DNA of 64,000 nucleotides from NCBI GenBank assembly GCA_029204225.1, contig CM055103.1, positions 7,004,852 to 7,068,851 of the forward strand. The letters run 5' to 3'. This stretch comes from Diphasiastrum complanatum. Lineage: Eukaryota > Streptophyta > Lycopodiopsida > Lycopodiales > Lycopodiaceae. Shown here piece by piece: positions 1 to 12,345 of this stretch. Every line of letters starts with the position of its first letter. Within the stretch, counting starts at the first letter, position 1. The position numbers and the translations under genes were made by a program. A model generated the notes under the pieces. The model was not told the origin of the DNA and ran no database searches. It worked only from the letters and a program-made list of their open reading frames with translations.

Positions 1-580
1 AAATTTCAACCCAACAGGGCCTACAAAGTACTAGAGCCGGCTCTAGTACTCTGCCGGCCTTGTGGGGTCACCATTTTCTCTGATTTTTTGAAAGATTTTG
101 TACAACCAATCAACCCCACAGGACCGGTAGAGGACTAGCGTCGGCCTGCAAAGTACTAGAGCCGGCTCTAGTACTCTGTCGGCCCTGTAAAGATGCCTTT
201 TTTTTTTTATTCTTTGATAGATTTTGCGCAAACAATCAACCCCACAGGGCCGGCAGAGGACTAGTGTCGGTGCTAGTCCTCTGTCGGCCCTGTGGAGTTG
301 ATTTTTTTTTAGTTGTTTGATAGTTTTTACAAAGAAAATTAACCCCACACATGGCTGGGAAAGGACTAGCGCCGACGCTAGTCCTTTCCCAGCCTTGTGG
401 TTGATTTTTTTTTTCTGTTTTTTTATTTTTTTTGCAAAAAAAGGAACAACAGCGGGCCTTGGGTTTTCCACGGCCCTCTATTAATCTTTTTTTTTTTGCA
501 AAATGGGCAAAAACAAACAGGTAAAAAAACAATCCATAAAATTTAGAAAAAGGACTAGTGCCGATGCTAGTCCTTTCCCA
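1..580. repeat. Tandem array of hairpin-forming units
   Basis: At least five units carry an inverted repeat separated by T-rich spacers. A perfect 24-bp palindrome occurs at 27-50 and again at 152-175. A hairpin with 23-bp arms and an 8-base loop lies at 242-295 (one mismatch between arms). A similar hairpin is at 345-400 and a shortened one at 549-576. Hairpin centres are roughly 105-125 bp apart, with one degenerate unit near 450-470. The arms share the core GGACTAG/CTAGTCC or its variant. No coding sense is apparent in either strand. The array runs off the left edge of the window. Confidence 0.8.
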
Positions 581-864
581 GCACTGACACAGGTTGACAG
601 GCCATCGTTGACAGTCCCACGCTGACAATCCCACGCTGACAGACCATCATTGCTTCAAAACCTATGCTGATAGAGATAGAACTTTCAAGAATCAAGATAT
701 GTTCAGATAGAAGCCTCAAGATCTGCACTGACATAGGTAGCTGACAGGGTAAAGGTTGTGCCTTATGCAATCTGATTTCAGATTTCAGAGTTCAGAGGCA
801 AACTAGTGAACATCAATATGAATATGTTGTTTGTCTTGATAGCTTTTGCACCACCATTGAATAG

Positions 865-985
865 GAGATCATTGGCAAGAGGAATGCCACTTGCTAAAGA
901 TAATAATAGTTGTAGTAAGTGAGATCAATTGTTGGCAAGAGGAATGCCACTTGTTGAAGATAATAATAGTTGTTGCAAAATGATG
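865..985. repeat. Two-copy direct repeat, period about 60 bp
   Basis: Two adjacent copies share GGCAAGAGGAATGCCACTTG followed by AGATAATAATAGTTGT. The first is at about 865-920 and the second at about 921-980. A looser third copy may follow. Function unknown. Confidence 0.75.
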
Positions 986-1058
986 ATAGAGGAGCATCAT
1001 TGGAAAAGGAGATTCAAGTGCTGATGGTGATAGATTATAGCTTAGTCATTGGAGAAAA

Positions 1059-1177
1059 TCTCCATATAAACACCCAGCTTGTACTTTATCCTCGACACAC
1101 ACAGTCCTATTCCAAAGAACGAACCTTTGTTTTCTCATGTTGTACTTTATCCTCGACACACACAGTCCTATTCCAAA
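1059..1177 (+). repeat. Duplicated 38-bp leader-like segment after a TATA-like box
   Basis: A TATA-like motif (CATATAAAC, about 1062-1070) is followed by a 38-bp sequence beginning TTGTACTTTATCCTCGACAC. That sequence occurs at 1079-1116 and again at 1140-1177. The arrangement resembles the promoter and leader of an LTR, but no LTR boundaries, primer-binding site or coding region are visible nearby. Confidence 0.5.
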
Positions 1178-1179
1178 CC

Positions 1180-2440
1180 TATTGGAAAAATGGAAAAGAC
1201 TTTAAAAATGTTCAAATCTCATGCAATCCATTCTGTACATTCATTATTCAAATGATATATTTTATATTTTATCTTTCATAAGTTTAATGTCCATGTGTGT
1301 ATCTTATTTCTATCAATATGATGGTTTTTATTTATTTTACTAGATATCAAGTTTTATGTTTGATTTTCTTGAATTTCAAAATTGGATGTAAATTGAATTA
1401 ATTATTTTTATATTATAAAATCATACTTAGTATTTTGGCTTGTTCAATGATAATCACATAGATTAAAAATGCATAGGTTATGCTTGTAGTAATCATTGTT
1501 CATGTTGCATTCTCAAATATGTTATACCCAATGAAATATGACAGTGGTGGTTCACAATATAGAGCATTGTGCATATTTTTATTTGTACATGTTTAACTAC
1601 TATCAAGTACTGTGTAAATCATGCGTTAGTTACAACAAAATCCAAATATATTGCACATATGTTATCAATTTTGTTTTTTGTTTGTGTTTCAACTATTAAT
1701 AATATACATTCATAATTATACAATCACAACAAAAGCCAATACCTTGGACAATTTTGTCTTTTGTTTATGTTCTAGCTATTAAAATTATACATTTATAATT
1801 GTACAATCATAATCAAATGAGAAATTAAATCCAAATAATCATGAAGGTTATCACATGCACCTCAAAACCTATCGTGAACAAATTGCAACTCAATAAAAGT
1901 TTGTAACATAATTAAATGAAATCAAGCAATCAATAATTGTTGGTTTCTTTACTTGAGAGTAAAGATGTGTGTAGACAATTTCTTTTATACTTTGACTCGT
2001 GATATAAACATGATTTGTTGTTACAATATGATTACTATTTTAATAAAATATATAGCAATTACATTCGGCAAATGCATCAATTTCTTAGAAATTTCACAAT
2101 GTCTATATATAAAAGAGAAATTTATCTAGTGCGATTTTAGAAAAGAGAACATAACATCCACCAAAAAGCTTCATTTTGTTAAAAATATAACTCGAAGATA
2201 TTGTATGATTTTTTTGATGTCTATGGTTCTCAACTTTGGTTAAGAGTGACATATAAAAATAAAATGTTATCCATGCACAAACCATAGAGTCAACATAAAA
2301 TGATTAAGAGAGATGTATAAAAGGATTACCTTCTTTCAATCAATCTCCAAACAAAAAACATGTGCAAATAGTATGAAGAAATCAAATTTCATGTTTTTTG
2401 CAAAGAATGGAACTCGGGATTTTCCCAAAATTACTGAAAC
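1180..2440. other. AT-rich stretch without recognisable gene
   Basis: AT-rich sequence with only short, unconvincing reading frames on both strands. No domain, RNA gene or terminal repeat was recognised. Confidence 0.6.
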
Positions 2441-2447
2441 GGTGTTA

Positions 2448-2550
2448 AATGGAGTTTAGACAAGGTATGAGACAGTGTATGCATGTGTAGAGTTATCAAT
2501 AGCAATTCTATGAATAGGTGGTCCATGCTTAGGACTCTATTCTAGGTGAA
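2448..2550. repeat. Dispersed repeat, copy 1 (partner near 29,750)
   Basis: This segment contains ACAGTGTATGCATGTGTAGA followed by GTTATCAATA and a short direct repeat around GACTCTATTCT. It closely matches 29,748-29,855, where the copy lies beside a copia-type primer-binding site. It is therefore probably retrotransposon-derived. Confidence 0.6.
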
Positions 2551-3860
2551 TCTATGTATAGAGAACTTAGGGCTATGCATGGCTATGTGCCTAGGATGCT
2601 TTTTGGCTCTATATATTGGGTCCAAACTTGCCCTACTCCTCTTTGTGATCATTGATTCATTGCCAAGGTTTCACTCTATATTCATGCTTCTTATTCCTTG
2701 GCTTGGGGGTGAAGCTTCTAGAGTTGATTGGTTGCTTCTACTTAGTTGGGTGGTTGCTCCATAGTGTGTTTTCCATTGTGTGTTATCTTGTAAGCAGGAT
2801 CTTAGGGAGCTTCCCTTACACTTTGCCAATGATAGAAAAACTTACAGTGTATTAGTGGCTGAAGAGTGTACGATGCTCCACACCAAGGCAAGAATGAGCT
2901 CATTGTCTTTGCAGGATGGAGATGAGAAAGCTTCTCTTATAGGCCACCTCTTGGGGTCTATGGTTCATGGGGCCCGACATTCTATCGTCCGCATTTAGCG
3001 CATCTCTACGAGTCCAGCATCTATCCTCCAGATGTCCTAGCTTCTTGCAATATCCACAAACGAAGTTTGGGCAATTTTAGTTTAGGTGATTTCCCTTACA
3101 ATGGTGGCACACTAATGGGTTAGACCCATCTACAAGGTGTCTCTGACCTATCATATTTTGTTGTCGTTTCAGAAAAGTTCACATCGGCTGCATGTGACAA
3201 TATAGGAAAGAGGAATGCATGAAGAGTTGTGACCTATTTATAGTTGACCTTCACGGGGATTGCATGCGCTCATGCACAGGATCCTACTCTTTATATATTG
3301 AGGTAGTATTTATCCCGTCGATGACTTTGGTCTAGGTTACCAGTTAAGCTCTTCTCCTCTTGCTATCACATGACATGGTTTGGGGGCTAGATCCAGGAGG
3401 ACTCTCCAAGAGGGATCTAGGTTTGGTTGGGTGGTTTTGCTCCACAATCTCTCTTGTTGTGAATTTTCCTATCCTCATCTTAGGGGTTTTCCCTAGTGGT
3501 CTTTACAGTCGAGATCAGGCATTGATGAGATCTTGTGGGATCTAGATCATATGTTTGAGAGAGAGTATTTTCAAGGGTCCAGGTCTGAAGATATTCATAT
3601 GTGAAAAATCTTTGATGGTCAAGTGGAAGATCAAGAGGTTGATCTCAAAGGGCTTCAACAACACAAAAGGGAAAATGACAATTTGGAGCTAGTCAAGGGC
3701 ATAAAAAAGAAGCCAAGTGGCAAGGACACTTTGGATCTATTTTTGCTAGTTATTGAAGACTCAAGTAAGTTCAAGGGAGCATCAAAAAAGTGTTTTTCAA
3801 AGTTACTTTACTTGTTCTATCTCATGTTTAAGCAATTTATGTGAATGTGTGCAAATTGTC
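2551..3860. other. No recognisable gene
   Basis: Several short open frames exist, including 72 codons at 2546-2764 and 73 codons at 3623-3844. None has a recognisable domain, splice structure or repeat partner. Probably decayed transposon sequence. Confidence 0.5.
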
Positions 3861-4059
3861 AAGATATGGTGAAACTAGTTACATTGGCTTGCATCATTTT
3901 GATGGAATTCTCTATAGAGAACTCTAATAAATCTTTGAAATGATGGAGGAAGCACCTTGAATGGATCTAATTGAGATCCTGTAGCTAAAACACCAACCAG
4001 TTTAGTGTTTCCTGGCTTCACCTTGGCTTGAACTCCACTTGTAGGCTCAAATTCATGCA

Positions 4060-4600
4060 ATTCCCTTCACACGTGTGAAAGTGCGGACTACCATAGATAG
4101 AGTACAGTATCTGAACTTCCAAATCAATCTCACAAAGCCAAATTACTCAACACAAATAACAAATATCAAACATCTAGATCACCAACAACATTGGTAGATT
4201 GAAAACCAATTTTTTATTCATAAATTGATGGAGATCCCATCACATATTTACACATTTCAAGCTAGGATTTGAGCATTTTAGGGCATCTCTGTACTTTCAT
4301 AACCTCACCCTAACATCCAATCTAATTGATCATTGGATCCACCCTAATTAGGGTTCTTGGTCTCGAGATTAAAAAACAATATAAAACATACTATTTTTGG
4401 CTCCTATTTTATCTCTACCCTATCTAAGCTCTCTTTGGACTTATTTCAAAGGTGCCTTTAGTAGAATGTAGGATGCAGAATAAGACTTTGGAAAAGAATC
4501 CTGTGCTATTTGGCACATGTGGCATCTATTTACATGGCCATCTTGCCAATTACAATGCATGTGACCAAAAATGGTCCAAACTAGGTTGTGAATTTTAACA
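4060..4600 (-). repeat. Probable LTR portion of a minus-strand copia element
   Basis: Read on the minus strand, the RNase H fragment at 4,630-5,110 ends and is followed by a purine-rich tract (GAGAGAAGGAG) and then TGTTAAAATTC at 4,600. This is the expected arrangement of polypurine tract and 3' LTR start. The distal LTR end is not clear. A CACACGTGTGAAA motif near 4,067, shared with LTR-like sequence at about 23,550, suggests the region is LTR-derived. Confidence 0.45.
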
Positions 4601-4629
4601 CTCCTTCTCTCACAACTAGTTTGGATCTA

Positions 4630-5112
4630 ACATAGATCAACTAATCACTCCAAGAGAGGTTATTAACTTTACAAATGCTGCTCTTTGAAGAGTTTTAGTG
4701 AGCACATCAGCCACACATTCATTACTTGGTACATGTTCCAAAGAGACCTCCTTTGCTTAAACCTTTTCCCTCACAAAGTGATGACAAATCTCAATGTGTT
4801 TGGATCTTGCATGGAAGATTGGATTTGTTGCAAGATGTTGAGCTGAAATGTTGTCATTCTAGATGATTGGTACATCCTTTGGATTCTTTGATAGCCAAGA
4901 AACTACTCCATCACCTATGAAGGTTAAATATGCACTTGTTGATCTCCTATCTCTCTTGTCACCTACAAAATCTGAATCACTATAGGCATTCAAGTCAATT
5001 AAATCTCTTCCATAGAGAATACCAAAGTATAATGTACCCGAGATGTATCTCAAGATCCTTTTAGCTTTCTTCCAATGAATAAAGTTACTGCTTGAATACT
5101 CTTATGTTGCCC
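4630..5112 (-). pseudogene. Ty1/copia RNase H fragment
   Basis: Translation of the minus strand gives the C-terminal part of a copia polyprotein. First come an RYISGTL segment, a YSDSDFVGD motif (RNase H catalytic aspartates) and STSAY...VSWLSK. After a frame break and one in-frame stop come [16 protein letters not shown] and ADVLTK, which typify the end of copia RNase H. The upstream reverse transcriptase is absent, so this is a truncated, inactive remnant. Its 3' side is followed by a purine tract and a putative LTR. Confidence 0.85.
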
Positions 5113-5590
5113 GTCATTGTTCACTTGAGGTTGATTTGACGTCAATAGTCATAAACTATGGTTAACTAATCCTTGTAGTTTAGGAACTTCTTGTCATTCA
5201 TACGGATACCTCTCATTTTCTTCATTCTATCTCTTATTTTGGATTGTCATTCTTAGGTTTACCTCACAATCTCTACATTCTCTCCATTCTCAGCTTGCGT
5301 ACTCGTATTTTCAACTAATGGCTACACATAATCGGAGACCAAGAGGAACCATTGATGCAATCAATATTTGCAATGAAAAAAATGTAGAAGATCAATGGAT
5401 ACCAATAATATATCGAAAATATCAATGAATCTTGATGCATCCCTCTACAAAAGGCTCATTTTGAAAAAGAAAAAAATTGGATTCAGCATGCTTATCTTCA
5501 CAATGAGCTCAACATTCATAATCTAAATCCAAATGATAGATTGCCCTTGTAGCTTTGACTCAATACTTATAAAAGCTTGGACTATGCTAC
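5113..5590. other. No recognisable gene
   Basis: Low-complexity, AT-rich sequence between the copia remnant and the TC-associated repeat. Nothing recognised. Confidence 0.5.
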
Positions 5591-5599
5591 GGGAACCAC

Positions 5600-5928
5600 G
5601 CATGACACACACACATGAATAAATTAAGATCCTACAAAGTAGGAGGGTAGCATGTACTGGTAAACATGAAACATAAACGAACGGCATCACACACGCGCAC
5701 ACACACCCTAAACCCTAAAACCTAAGCACACATGAGGAGAGAAAAAAGAAAGGTCATAGTAGAGTGCTAACCTAAACTCTAGAACCGAACGGTTATATCC
5801 TACTCCAGAATGTCAACACATGCTCCCTCCCAAAGGTGTTCAGTTGAACCACGCCTTTAACGGAAGAAAACAAGGGCTAGACACCTTCCTAGAATTGGGA
5901 GTGTTGGTTACCTTTAACTCTTTCATGA

Positions 5929-5932
<4 letters not shown>
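5600..5932. repeat. Repeat unit A, copy 1, with telomere-like motif
   Basis: This segment is closely related to 12,040-12,347. It contains CCCTAAACCCTAAAACC (about 5,706-5,722), which resembles plant telomere repeats or a telobox. It ends directly in a TC microsatellite. Both copies share the run ending GGGAGTGTTGGTTACCTTTA just before the microsatellite. Non-coding. Confidence 0.75.

Positions 5933-6023
<91 letters not shown>
5933..6023. repeat. (TC)n microsatellite
   Basis: About 45 uninterrupted TC dinucleotides. Open frames through it encode only Ser-Leu or Arg-Glu runs and are not genes. Confidence 0.95.
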
Positions 6024-6025
<2 letters not shown>

Positions 6026-6323
6026 AAAATGTGCATCTACAACAAAAGATGGGAGATAAATATTTATGTAGAAGTTTATGAGCAGAGGTATATAATCTAG
6101 CATCTATGAGTTGGTAACAATCTAGCATATAATCTTTTTATGATTTGAAAAAAATATATGAGCACAGGTCGAAATCGACCTTGGAATAACAGATGGTATA
6201 CTGAATTAAACAAAAACACATATTTCGAGGTCTATTCTGACCTCCACTGATTTCCACCCCACTTATTAATAGATTCATCAACAAAAAATACAGATTTTTT
6301 TCTAGGATGTGTAGATCTTTTAC
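6024..6323. repeat. Repeat unit B, copy 1
   Basis: About 300 bp that recurs at about 10,765-11,055, for example GTGCATCTACAACAAAAGAT and CAACAAAAAATACAGATTT. The copies flank the copia element at 6,324-10,711 on its two sides. Either the element lies between two copies of a dispersed repeat, or a local duplication preceded its insertion. Confidence 0.75.
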
Positions 6324-6593
6324 TTAGAATTTGCTTTGCACAGGAACACAGATCATGCTACCCAGTAACACAGACAGAAAACACTCTCCACAACAAGCTC
6401 ACAGAGCAACTATATTTTTCAAAATGAAATTACACTGTACATATAGTTGTTCACTCAGACAACCCATGCGTGACCCAGGTTGCCGTTGGCGGGACACGTG
6501 TCCCATCGACTTGCCTCGTGGCGAGGCCAACTGATCTTTATCCACTGAGAGGACCCGCAGTACAGTAACACAGTGATTCTACTTTAATTCTAA
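6324..6593 (-). repeat. 3' LTR of the 6.3-10.7 kb copia element
   Basis: 270 bp, closely matching 10,455-10,711. It begins and ends with the inverted octamer TTAGAATT/AATTCTAA. Relative to the other LTR it carries a short insertion near 6,380-6,392. Confidence 0.9.
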
Positions 6594-6629
6594 CTCTCTC
6601 CCTTAAAGTAGAGTCTACTTTTTATACAG

Positions 6630-7015
6630 TCATATACATAGCTTTAAAGTCAACAAACTAAGTATAGAAAGCTTTGATCTAAACTTATCAAACTTTTCTC
6701 CAATAAGTGGCTTAGTGAAAATATCAGCTAGTTGTCCTTCTGTGCTACAATGAACAACATGAATTTCACGACTCAACAGCCTCTCATGTATAAAGTGATA
6801 CTGAATCTCAATGTGTTTAGTTCTCGCATGGAACACTGGATTCTTTGCTAGCTGAATGCCACTCTGACTATCGCTATGTAAAGTCGTGGGATTTTTCTGC
6901 TTCATGCCAATTTCTTCCAAGATTTGTCTCAACCATATAGCTTCATGTGCTGCACTACACATTGCCTTATACTCTGCTTCTGTGGTGGAAAGAGCAATTG
7001 TACTTTGCTTCTTAC
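6630..7015 (-). pseudogene. copia RNase H C-terminal domain
   Basis: The minus-strand frame gives CSAAHEAIWLRQILEEIG, then DSQSGIQLAKNPVFHARTKH, IQYHFIHERL and ADIFTKPL. These are classic copia RNase H and C-terminal signatures. The LSTTEAEY segment expected just upstream is missing or degraded where the RT deletion junction lies. It ends close to the polypurine tract and 3' LTR, as expected. Confidence 0.9.
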
Positions 7016-7075
7016 TAGACCAGGAAAAGCAACTACCACAAAACTAGAATACATACCCTATGGTGGATCATCATA

Positions 7076-8611
7076 TCATAGGTATATGCACTTGATAGCT
7101 TTTACAACAAGTTTACGTCTCTCTTCCTTAGGAATGTGTACAAAGGCCTTACATCCAAAGATTTGCATGTGGTTCACCTTTGGCTTCTTCTTCGTGAATG
7201 CTTCCTCAGGTGTTATCTTTGGTATGGCAATGGTAGGACTTCTATTTTGAAGATAGATTGCCGTGCTACATGCTTCTGACCAAAAATATTTTGGTAGTTT
7301 CATCTCAGCTACCATAGATCTGGCACTTTCCACAATCGTACAATTCTTTCGCTCAGCTACACCATTGAGAGCAGGAGTATGAGCTTGCGTAAATTGTCTT
7401 TTAATCCCACATTGATCACAAAGATCATTGAAGTCATTAGACTTGTACTCACCTCCACTATCTGATCTTAGGACTTTGATCTTCCTACCTGTTTGATTTT
7501 TGACCAATGCTTTGAAGCTCTTGAAGTTATCAAATGCATCTGATTTCTTCTTCAAGAAGTAGATCCAAGTCTTACGTGACATATCATCAATAAAGGTCAT
7601 GAAATAGAAGGCTTTACCTAAGGACATGGTCCTCATAGGCCCGCATAATTCTGTGTGGATTAAATCCAGGATGTTCTTTGCTCTTGCAACACCTCCTTTA
7701 TTGAACTTCTCTCGATGCTGCTTCCCATATACACATGATTCGCACATCGATTTCAAGTGATCTTCTATGGTAGACAATCCTGTTACCATCTCTAATTTTC
7801 TCATCAAACTGAGGCTTCCCAAGTTCAAGTGACCAAACCTCTTATGCCACAACTCTGTTTGCAATGGAATGGATGATACAAGTCCGTGTTGCCCCTTAAT
7901 TGTAGCATTCAGCATATACAATTTTGTATTGGGCTCTCTTACTCCATCTGCAATAACTTTGAACTTTTGGTTCACATCCTTCACAAAGCAACAATCATGG
8001 GCAAATTCTACTTTCAACTTTTGATCAGTAATGACTTCAACAGAAAGTAGATTTTTCTTCAAACCTGGTACATAAAGTACCTCCCTGATCATCCTGCTTT
8101 TGCCATCAGGTAGTTGGATTGAAACGATGCCTATCCCCTTGATCTTGCACACCTCACCATTTGCTTGTGAAACAGACGTTCCATTATCCAACACCTTCAA
8201 ACTACTGAACCAATTCTTGTTACCTGTCATGTGTCTTGTGGCTCTTGAGTCAATATACCATGCTTGATCATCTTTATTAGATGAAAATGCAGATATGAAG
8301 ATGCTAGAGTCTTCAATATCACCCTCATCGACAAGGTTACCTGCTTGTTTTGGTTTCCCCTTGCCTTGTTTTGCCAGGAATTTGCGATATTCACTGTTCC
8401 AATGGCCCTTTTTACCACAATGGAAGCACTTGCCTTTCTTCTTAGTTTTACTGGAAGATCCCTCGTCCTCCTGAGACTTGGCAAATTGCTGTTTAGACTT
8501 CTTCTTGCCCTTGCCCTTGCCTTGTTTTTGGTTTTGACGTCTAGCTTTCACCATTTCTCGCCATTGTTCTTCCTGCATCAAGATTCCTGTGAGCTTGTCA
8601 ATGGTTGACAA
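7076..8611 (-). CDS. copia gag C-terminus, protease and integrase (511 codons)
   Basis: One open frame on the minus strand. Residues about 62-75 are a CCHC knuckle (CFHCGKKGHW, last Cys replaced by Tyr in NSEYRKF). Residues about 118-127 are the protease-like WYIDSRATRH, where the usual DSGA(T/S) has Arg for Gly, a likely inactivating change. The GAG-pre-integrase zinc site follows (HKRFGH...CESCVYGK), then the integrase core with D (HTELCGPM), D (RSDSGGEY) and E (NGVAERK). The frame ends in a short tail before the RT deletion. It is preceded by the gag frame at 8,630-9,130, offset by a short disrupted gap. It reads as a nearly intact but mutated piece of the polyprotein. Confidence 0.9.
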   Translation of the reverse strand: MSTIDKLTGILMQEEQWREMVKARRQNQKQGKGKGKKKSKQQFAKSQEDEGSSSKTKKKGKCFHCGKKGHWNSEYRKFLAKQGKGKPKQAGNLVDEGDIEDSSIFISAFSSNKDDQAWYIDSRATRHMTGNKNWFSSLKVLDNGTSVSQANGEVCKIKGIGIVSIQLPDGKSRMIREVLYVPGLKKNLLSVEVITDQKLKVEFAHDCCFVKDVNQKFKVIADGVREPNTKLYMLNATIKGQHGLVSSIPLQTELWHKRFGHLNLGSLSLMRKLEMVTGLSTIEDHLKSMCESCVYGKQHREKFNKGGVARAKNILDLIHTELCGPMRTMSLGKAFYFMTFIDDMSRKTWIYFLKKKSDAFDNFKSFKALVKNQTGRKIKVLRSDSGGEYKSNDFNDLCDQCGIKRQFTQAHTPALNGVAERKNCTIVESARSMVAEMKLPKYFWSEACSTAIYLQNRSPTIAIPKITPEEAFTKKKPKVNHMQIFGCKAFVHIPKEERRKLVVKAIKCIYL

Positions 8612-8629
8612 TCTTTCTCTTGATGCTAT

Positions 8630-9130
8630 TCAGCTCACAAACATCCGATAGGATTCTACAATGCCGCACAATGCATTGTGCACCAGCTTCACATCACGTA
8701 TGCACTCACCAATAGAATGCAGTTCATCTTTCATTGTCTTGATTCTGGTCACGTACGTCTGAATGTGCTCTCCTTGCTCCATGCGGGCACTATTCAACTT
8801 TGACTTCAGAAACATGATTCTTGATGGATTTGATGTCTTGAACTGCTTCTTTAGCACATCCCATGCCTGTCTGGATGTAACAGCATCACAAATGTGGGTA
8901 ATGATGTGATCCTTCACTGACAAGTTAATGAAGGTCAAAGCTTTTCTCATCTTTTTGTCGAACACTTTGATATCTACTTCATTTGGCGACCTTCTCTCAT
9001 CACCTGTGACGAATTCCCACACATCTTTCTCCATCAGTATGTTTTTCATTTTGAATTTCCACACTACATAATTAGAGATCCCGTCCAATTTGCTACTTTC
9101 ACTCAAAATGGACTCTCCCATGTTTGCCAT
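8630..9130 (-). CDS. copia gag N-terminal part (166 codons)
   Basis: Begins MANMGESILSESSKLDG and contains NYVVWKFKMKNILMEKDVWE, a typical copia gag opening. A UBN2-like helical region follows (AWDVLKKQF, RIMFLKSKLNSARMEQGEHI). It stops at 8,630 and the zinc-knuckle portion resumes at 8,611, so a small frame disruption separates them. In the intact parent these would be one polyprotein. Confidence 0.85.
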   Translation of the reverse strand: MANMGESILSESSKLDGISNYVVWKFKMKNILMEKDVWEFVTGDERRSPNEVDIKVFDKKMRKALTFINLSVKDHIITHICDAVTSRQAWDVLKKQFKTSNPSRIMFLKSKLNSARMEQGEHIQTYVTRIKTMKDELHSIGECIRDVKLVHNALCGIVESYRMFVS

Positions 9131-10441
9131 CGCAAAACTGCTTGAAACTTCTGCCGTAGGCTAAAAACAGTATGCTGAGGCCAATAGTGATGTCAAAAGT
9201 TGAAAATAATGACCTGCACTTTTTCCCTTACTAGGCCACTTGCTGCTTTTCCACCAATTTGAAAGCCGAATCGACATCGCCTTCCGAAATGCACTCAGTC
9301 GTCAATTCCCAACAACGTGCCCAATGGAATGGTGAAATTACTTCTGGCATACTCCGAACACTTTCTCCGCTGCAATCACTCTGTTTTGATGTACCATACT
9401 TGCAGGTACAATCCAAGTGCCCTTCGTTTGGAGGTTACAACCTTTCGTTTGGGTCAAAACGGGCAAAGGACCCAAAAATAGGGACTTTTCTAGTTTTTGA
9501 ACTGTTTCTTCACCTTGAAGAAACTTCACTCTTCACTTGTGAAGGGACCCAGCTCCAATTTCAGTATGAAAATTTTTAATGAAGTTGAAGGCTAAAATGC
9601 ACTTCACTTCTTCAAGGCCCTCTTCAACAACCCTTCAGACTCCATCCAATGGTTGAATCTGATCCAACTATGGATATGCCTTTTGGGTAGCACAATCTGA
9701 GCCGTCGATCTTGTAGCTCCTCTATCCAATGGATCTGAGCAATTTTGTGCACCAATGGAGAGTCTTGTAGACACTGTCCACTTCGAAATGCTACGCTCTC
9801 ACCCTGGTTCCACGCGTGAACAGCCTGCGACCTCCCTGTCTGCGGCCACGCCTCCCCACACTCAAATTTTCTTGATCTAACTCGCCTGTGGATCGATTTG
9901 AGCACAATCTGAGGCCTGGAGCAGGGTCGCTCTACTGATTCCAAGTTTGTAGAGTGTTCAATCAAGAAATTTCGTGGAGAAACGGTGATTTTAGCTCAAC
10001 TTGACAAAGTGACTTTTTTCACCTTTTTATCGCAAATCTGCTAGGTTAACTGTCTGAAGACCAATCTCTGACATAAACCTCAGAATCTCTCCAGGCTGGT
10101 TGACAATGTGATTAGCTTCCTTCCTGTCCTTACGACATCCAAAACGGTGCACAAACAGCGAAGAAATCACCAGTTATGTGTAAAAACCGTAACCCCAAAC
10201 CCGGTTTCAATTTTCAGTTGGCTTCAAAATTATCAATTTTTCACCAAATTTTTCTCTTTCTGATGCTATGCACAGGCTAATAATCCCTCTGTTGAGCTTA
10301 GCAAGCCTCTATAAACTAGAAACCGTGCACCAGTGATTCTCTTTCCGTCTTCAACCCGCCGTAAACCCCGAACTCTCAGAAGACAGTTCTCCCGAAGCTC
10401 TCTTCAACGACAATGTTGTACTGTGTACACTCCCTGTATGT
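9131..10441 (-). other. Long untranslated leader of the copia element
   Basis: About 1.3 kb lies between the primer-binding site and the gag start on the minus strand. It has no convincing reading frame. The length is large for a copia leader and may include captured or inserted sequence. Confidence 0.5.
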
Positions 10442-10453
10442 CTCTGATACCAA
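10442..10453 (-). promoter_or_regulatory. Primer-binding site (Met-tRNA type)
   Basis: Minus-strand TTGGTATCAGAG immediately inside the 5' LTR. It is the standard plant copia primer-binding site. Confidence 0.9.
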
Positions 10454-10454
10454 C

Positions 10455-10711
10455 TTAGAATTTGCTTTGCACAGGAACACAGACCATGCTACATAGTAAC
10501 ACAAACAGAAACAAGCTCACTTAGCAACTGTATTTTTCAAAATGAAATTACACTGTACATATAGTTGTTCACTCAGGCAACCCATGCATGACCCAGGTTG
10601 CCGTTGGCGGGACGCGTGTCCCATCGACTTGCCTTGTGGCAAGGCCAACTGATCCTTATCCACTGATAGGACCCACAGTACAGTAACATAGTGATTCTAC
10701 TTTAATTCTAA
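10455..10711 (-). repeat. 5' LTR of the 6.3-10.7 kb copia element
   Basis: 257 bp, very similar to 6,324-6,593, with the same TTAGAATT/AATTCTAA ends. Adjacent to the primer-binding site. Confidence 0.9.
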
Positions 10712-10724
10712 CTCTTTTTTCATT

Positions 10725-12039
<1,315 letters not shown>

Positions 12040-12345
12040 CACACAGATTAATAAATTGAGATCTAACAAATCATGAAACATAAACGAATGGCATCACACA
12101 TGCACACGCACATGCACGCACACCCTAAACCCTAAAACCTGAACACACACGAGGAGAGTGCTAATCAAAACTCCCGAACCATACGATTCTATCCTATTCT
12201 AGAATTTCACTACATGCTTCCTCCCTACGACATTTGGGCTTTCTCGTGGAACTTATCGTCCAACAAGAAACATTTGAACCACGCCTTTATCGAAAGAAAA
12301 CAAGGGCTACACACCTTCCTAGGATTGGGAGTGTTGGTTACCTTT

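Larger units (their letters stand above)
6324..10711 (-). mobile_element. Ty1/copia retrotransposon, minus strand, RT deleted
   Basis: Two LTRs (6,324-6,593 and 10,455-10,711) flank a copia-type interior read on the minus strand: gag, zinc knuckle, protease, integrase and RNase H. The primer-binding site TTGGTATCAGAG (complement of initiator Met-tRNA) abuts the right LTR at 10,442-10,453. The polypurine tract AAGGGAGAGAG abuts the left LTR at 6,594-6,604. The reverse transcriptase between integrase and RNase H is missing around 7,020-7,076, so the copy cannot be autonomous. LTR termini are TTAGAATT...AATTCTAA instead of TG...CA. No clear target-site duplication was seen. The flanking 5-mers TTTAC and CTCTT differ. 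Confidence 0.9.

Noticed and set aside
1-580. CRISPR-like array
   Set aside because: The repeats are palindromic and the spacers are T-rich and similar to each other. The surrounding DNA is plant nuclear.
5820-6128. Open frames of Ser-Leu or Arg-Glu runs
   Set aside because: They are translations of the TC/GA microsatellite. The same applies at 12,214-12,456 and 46,063-46,290.
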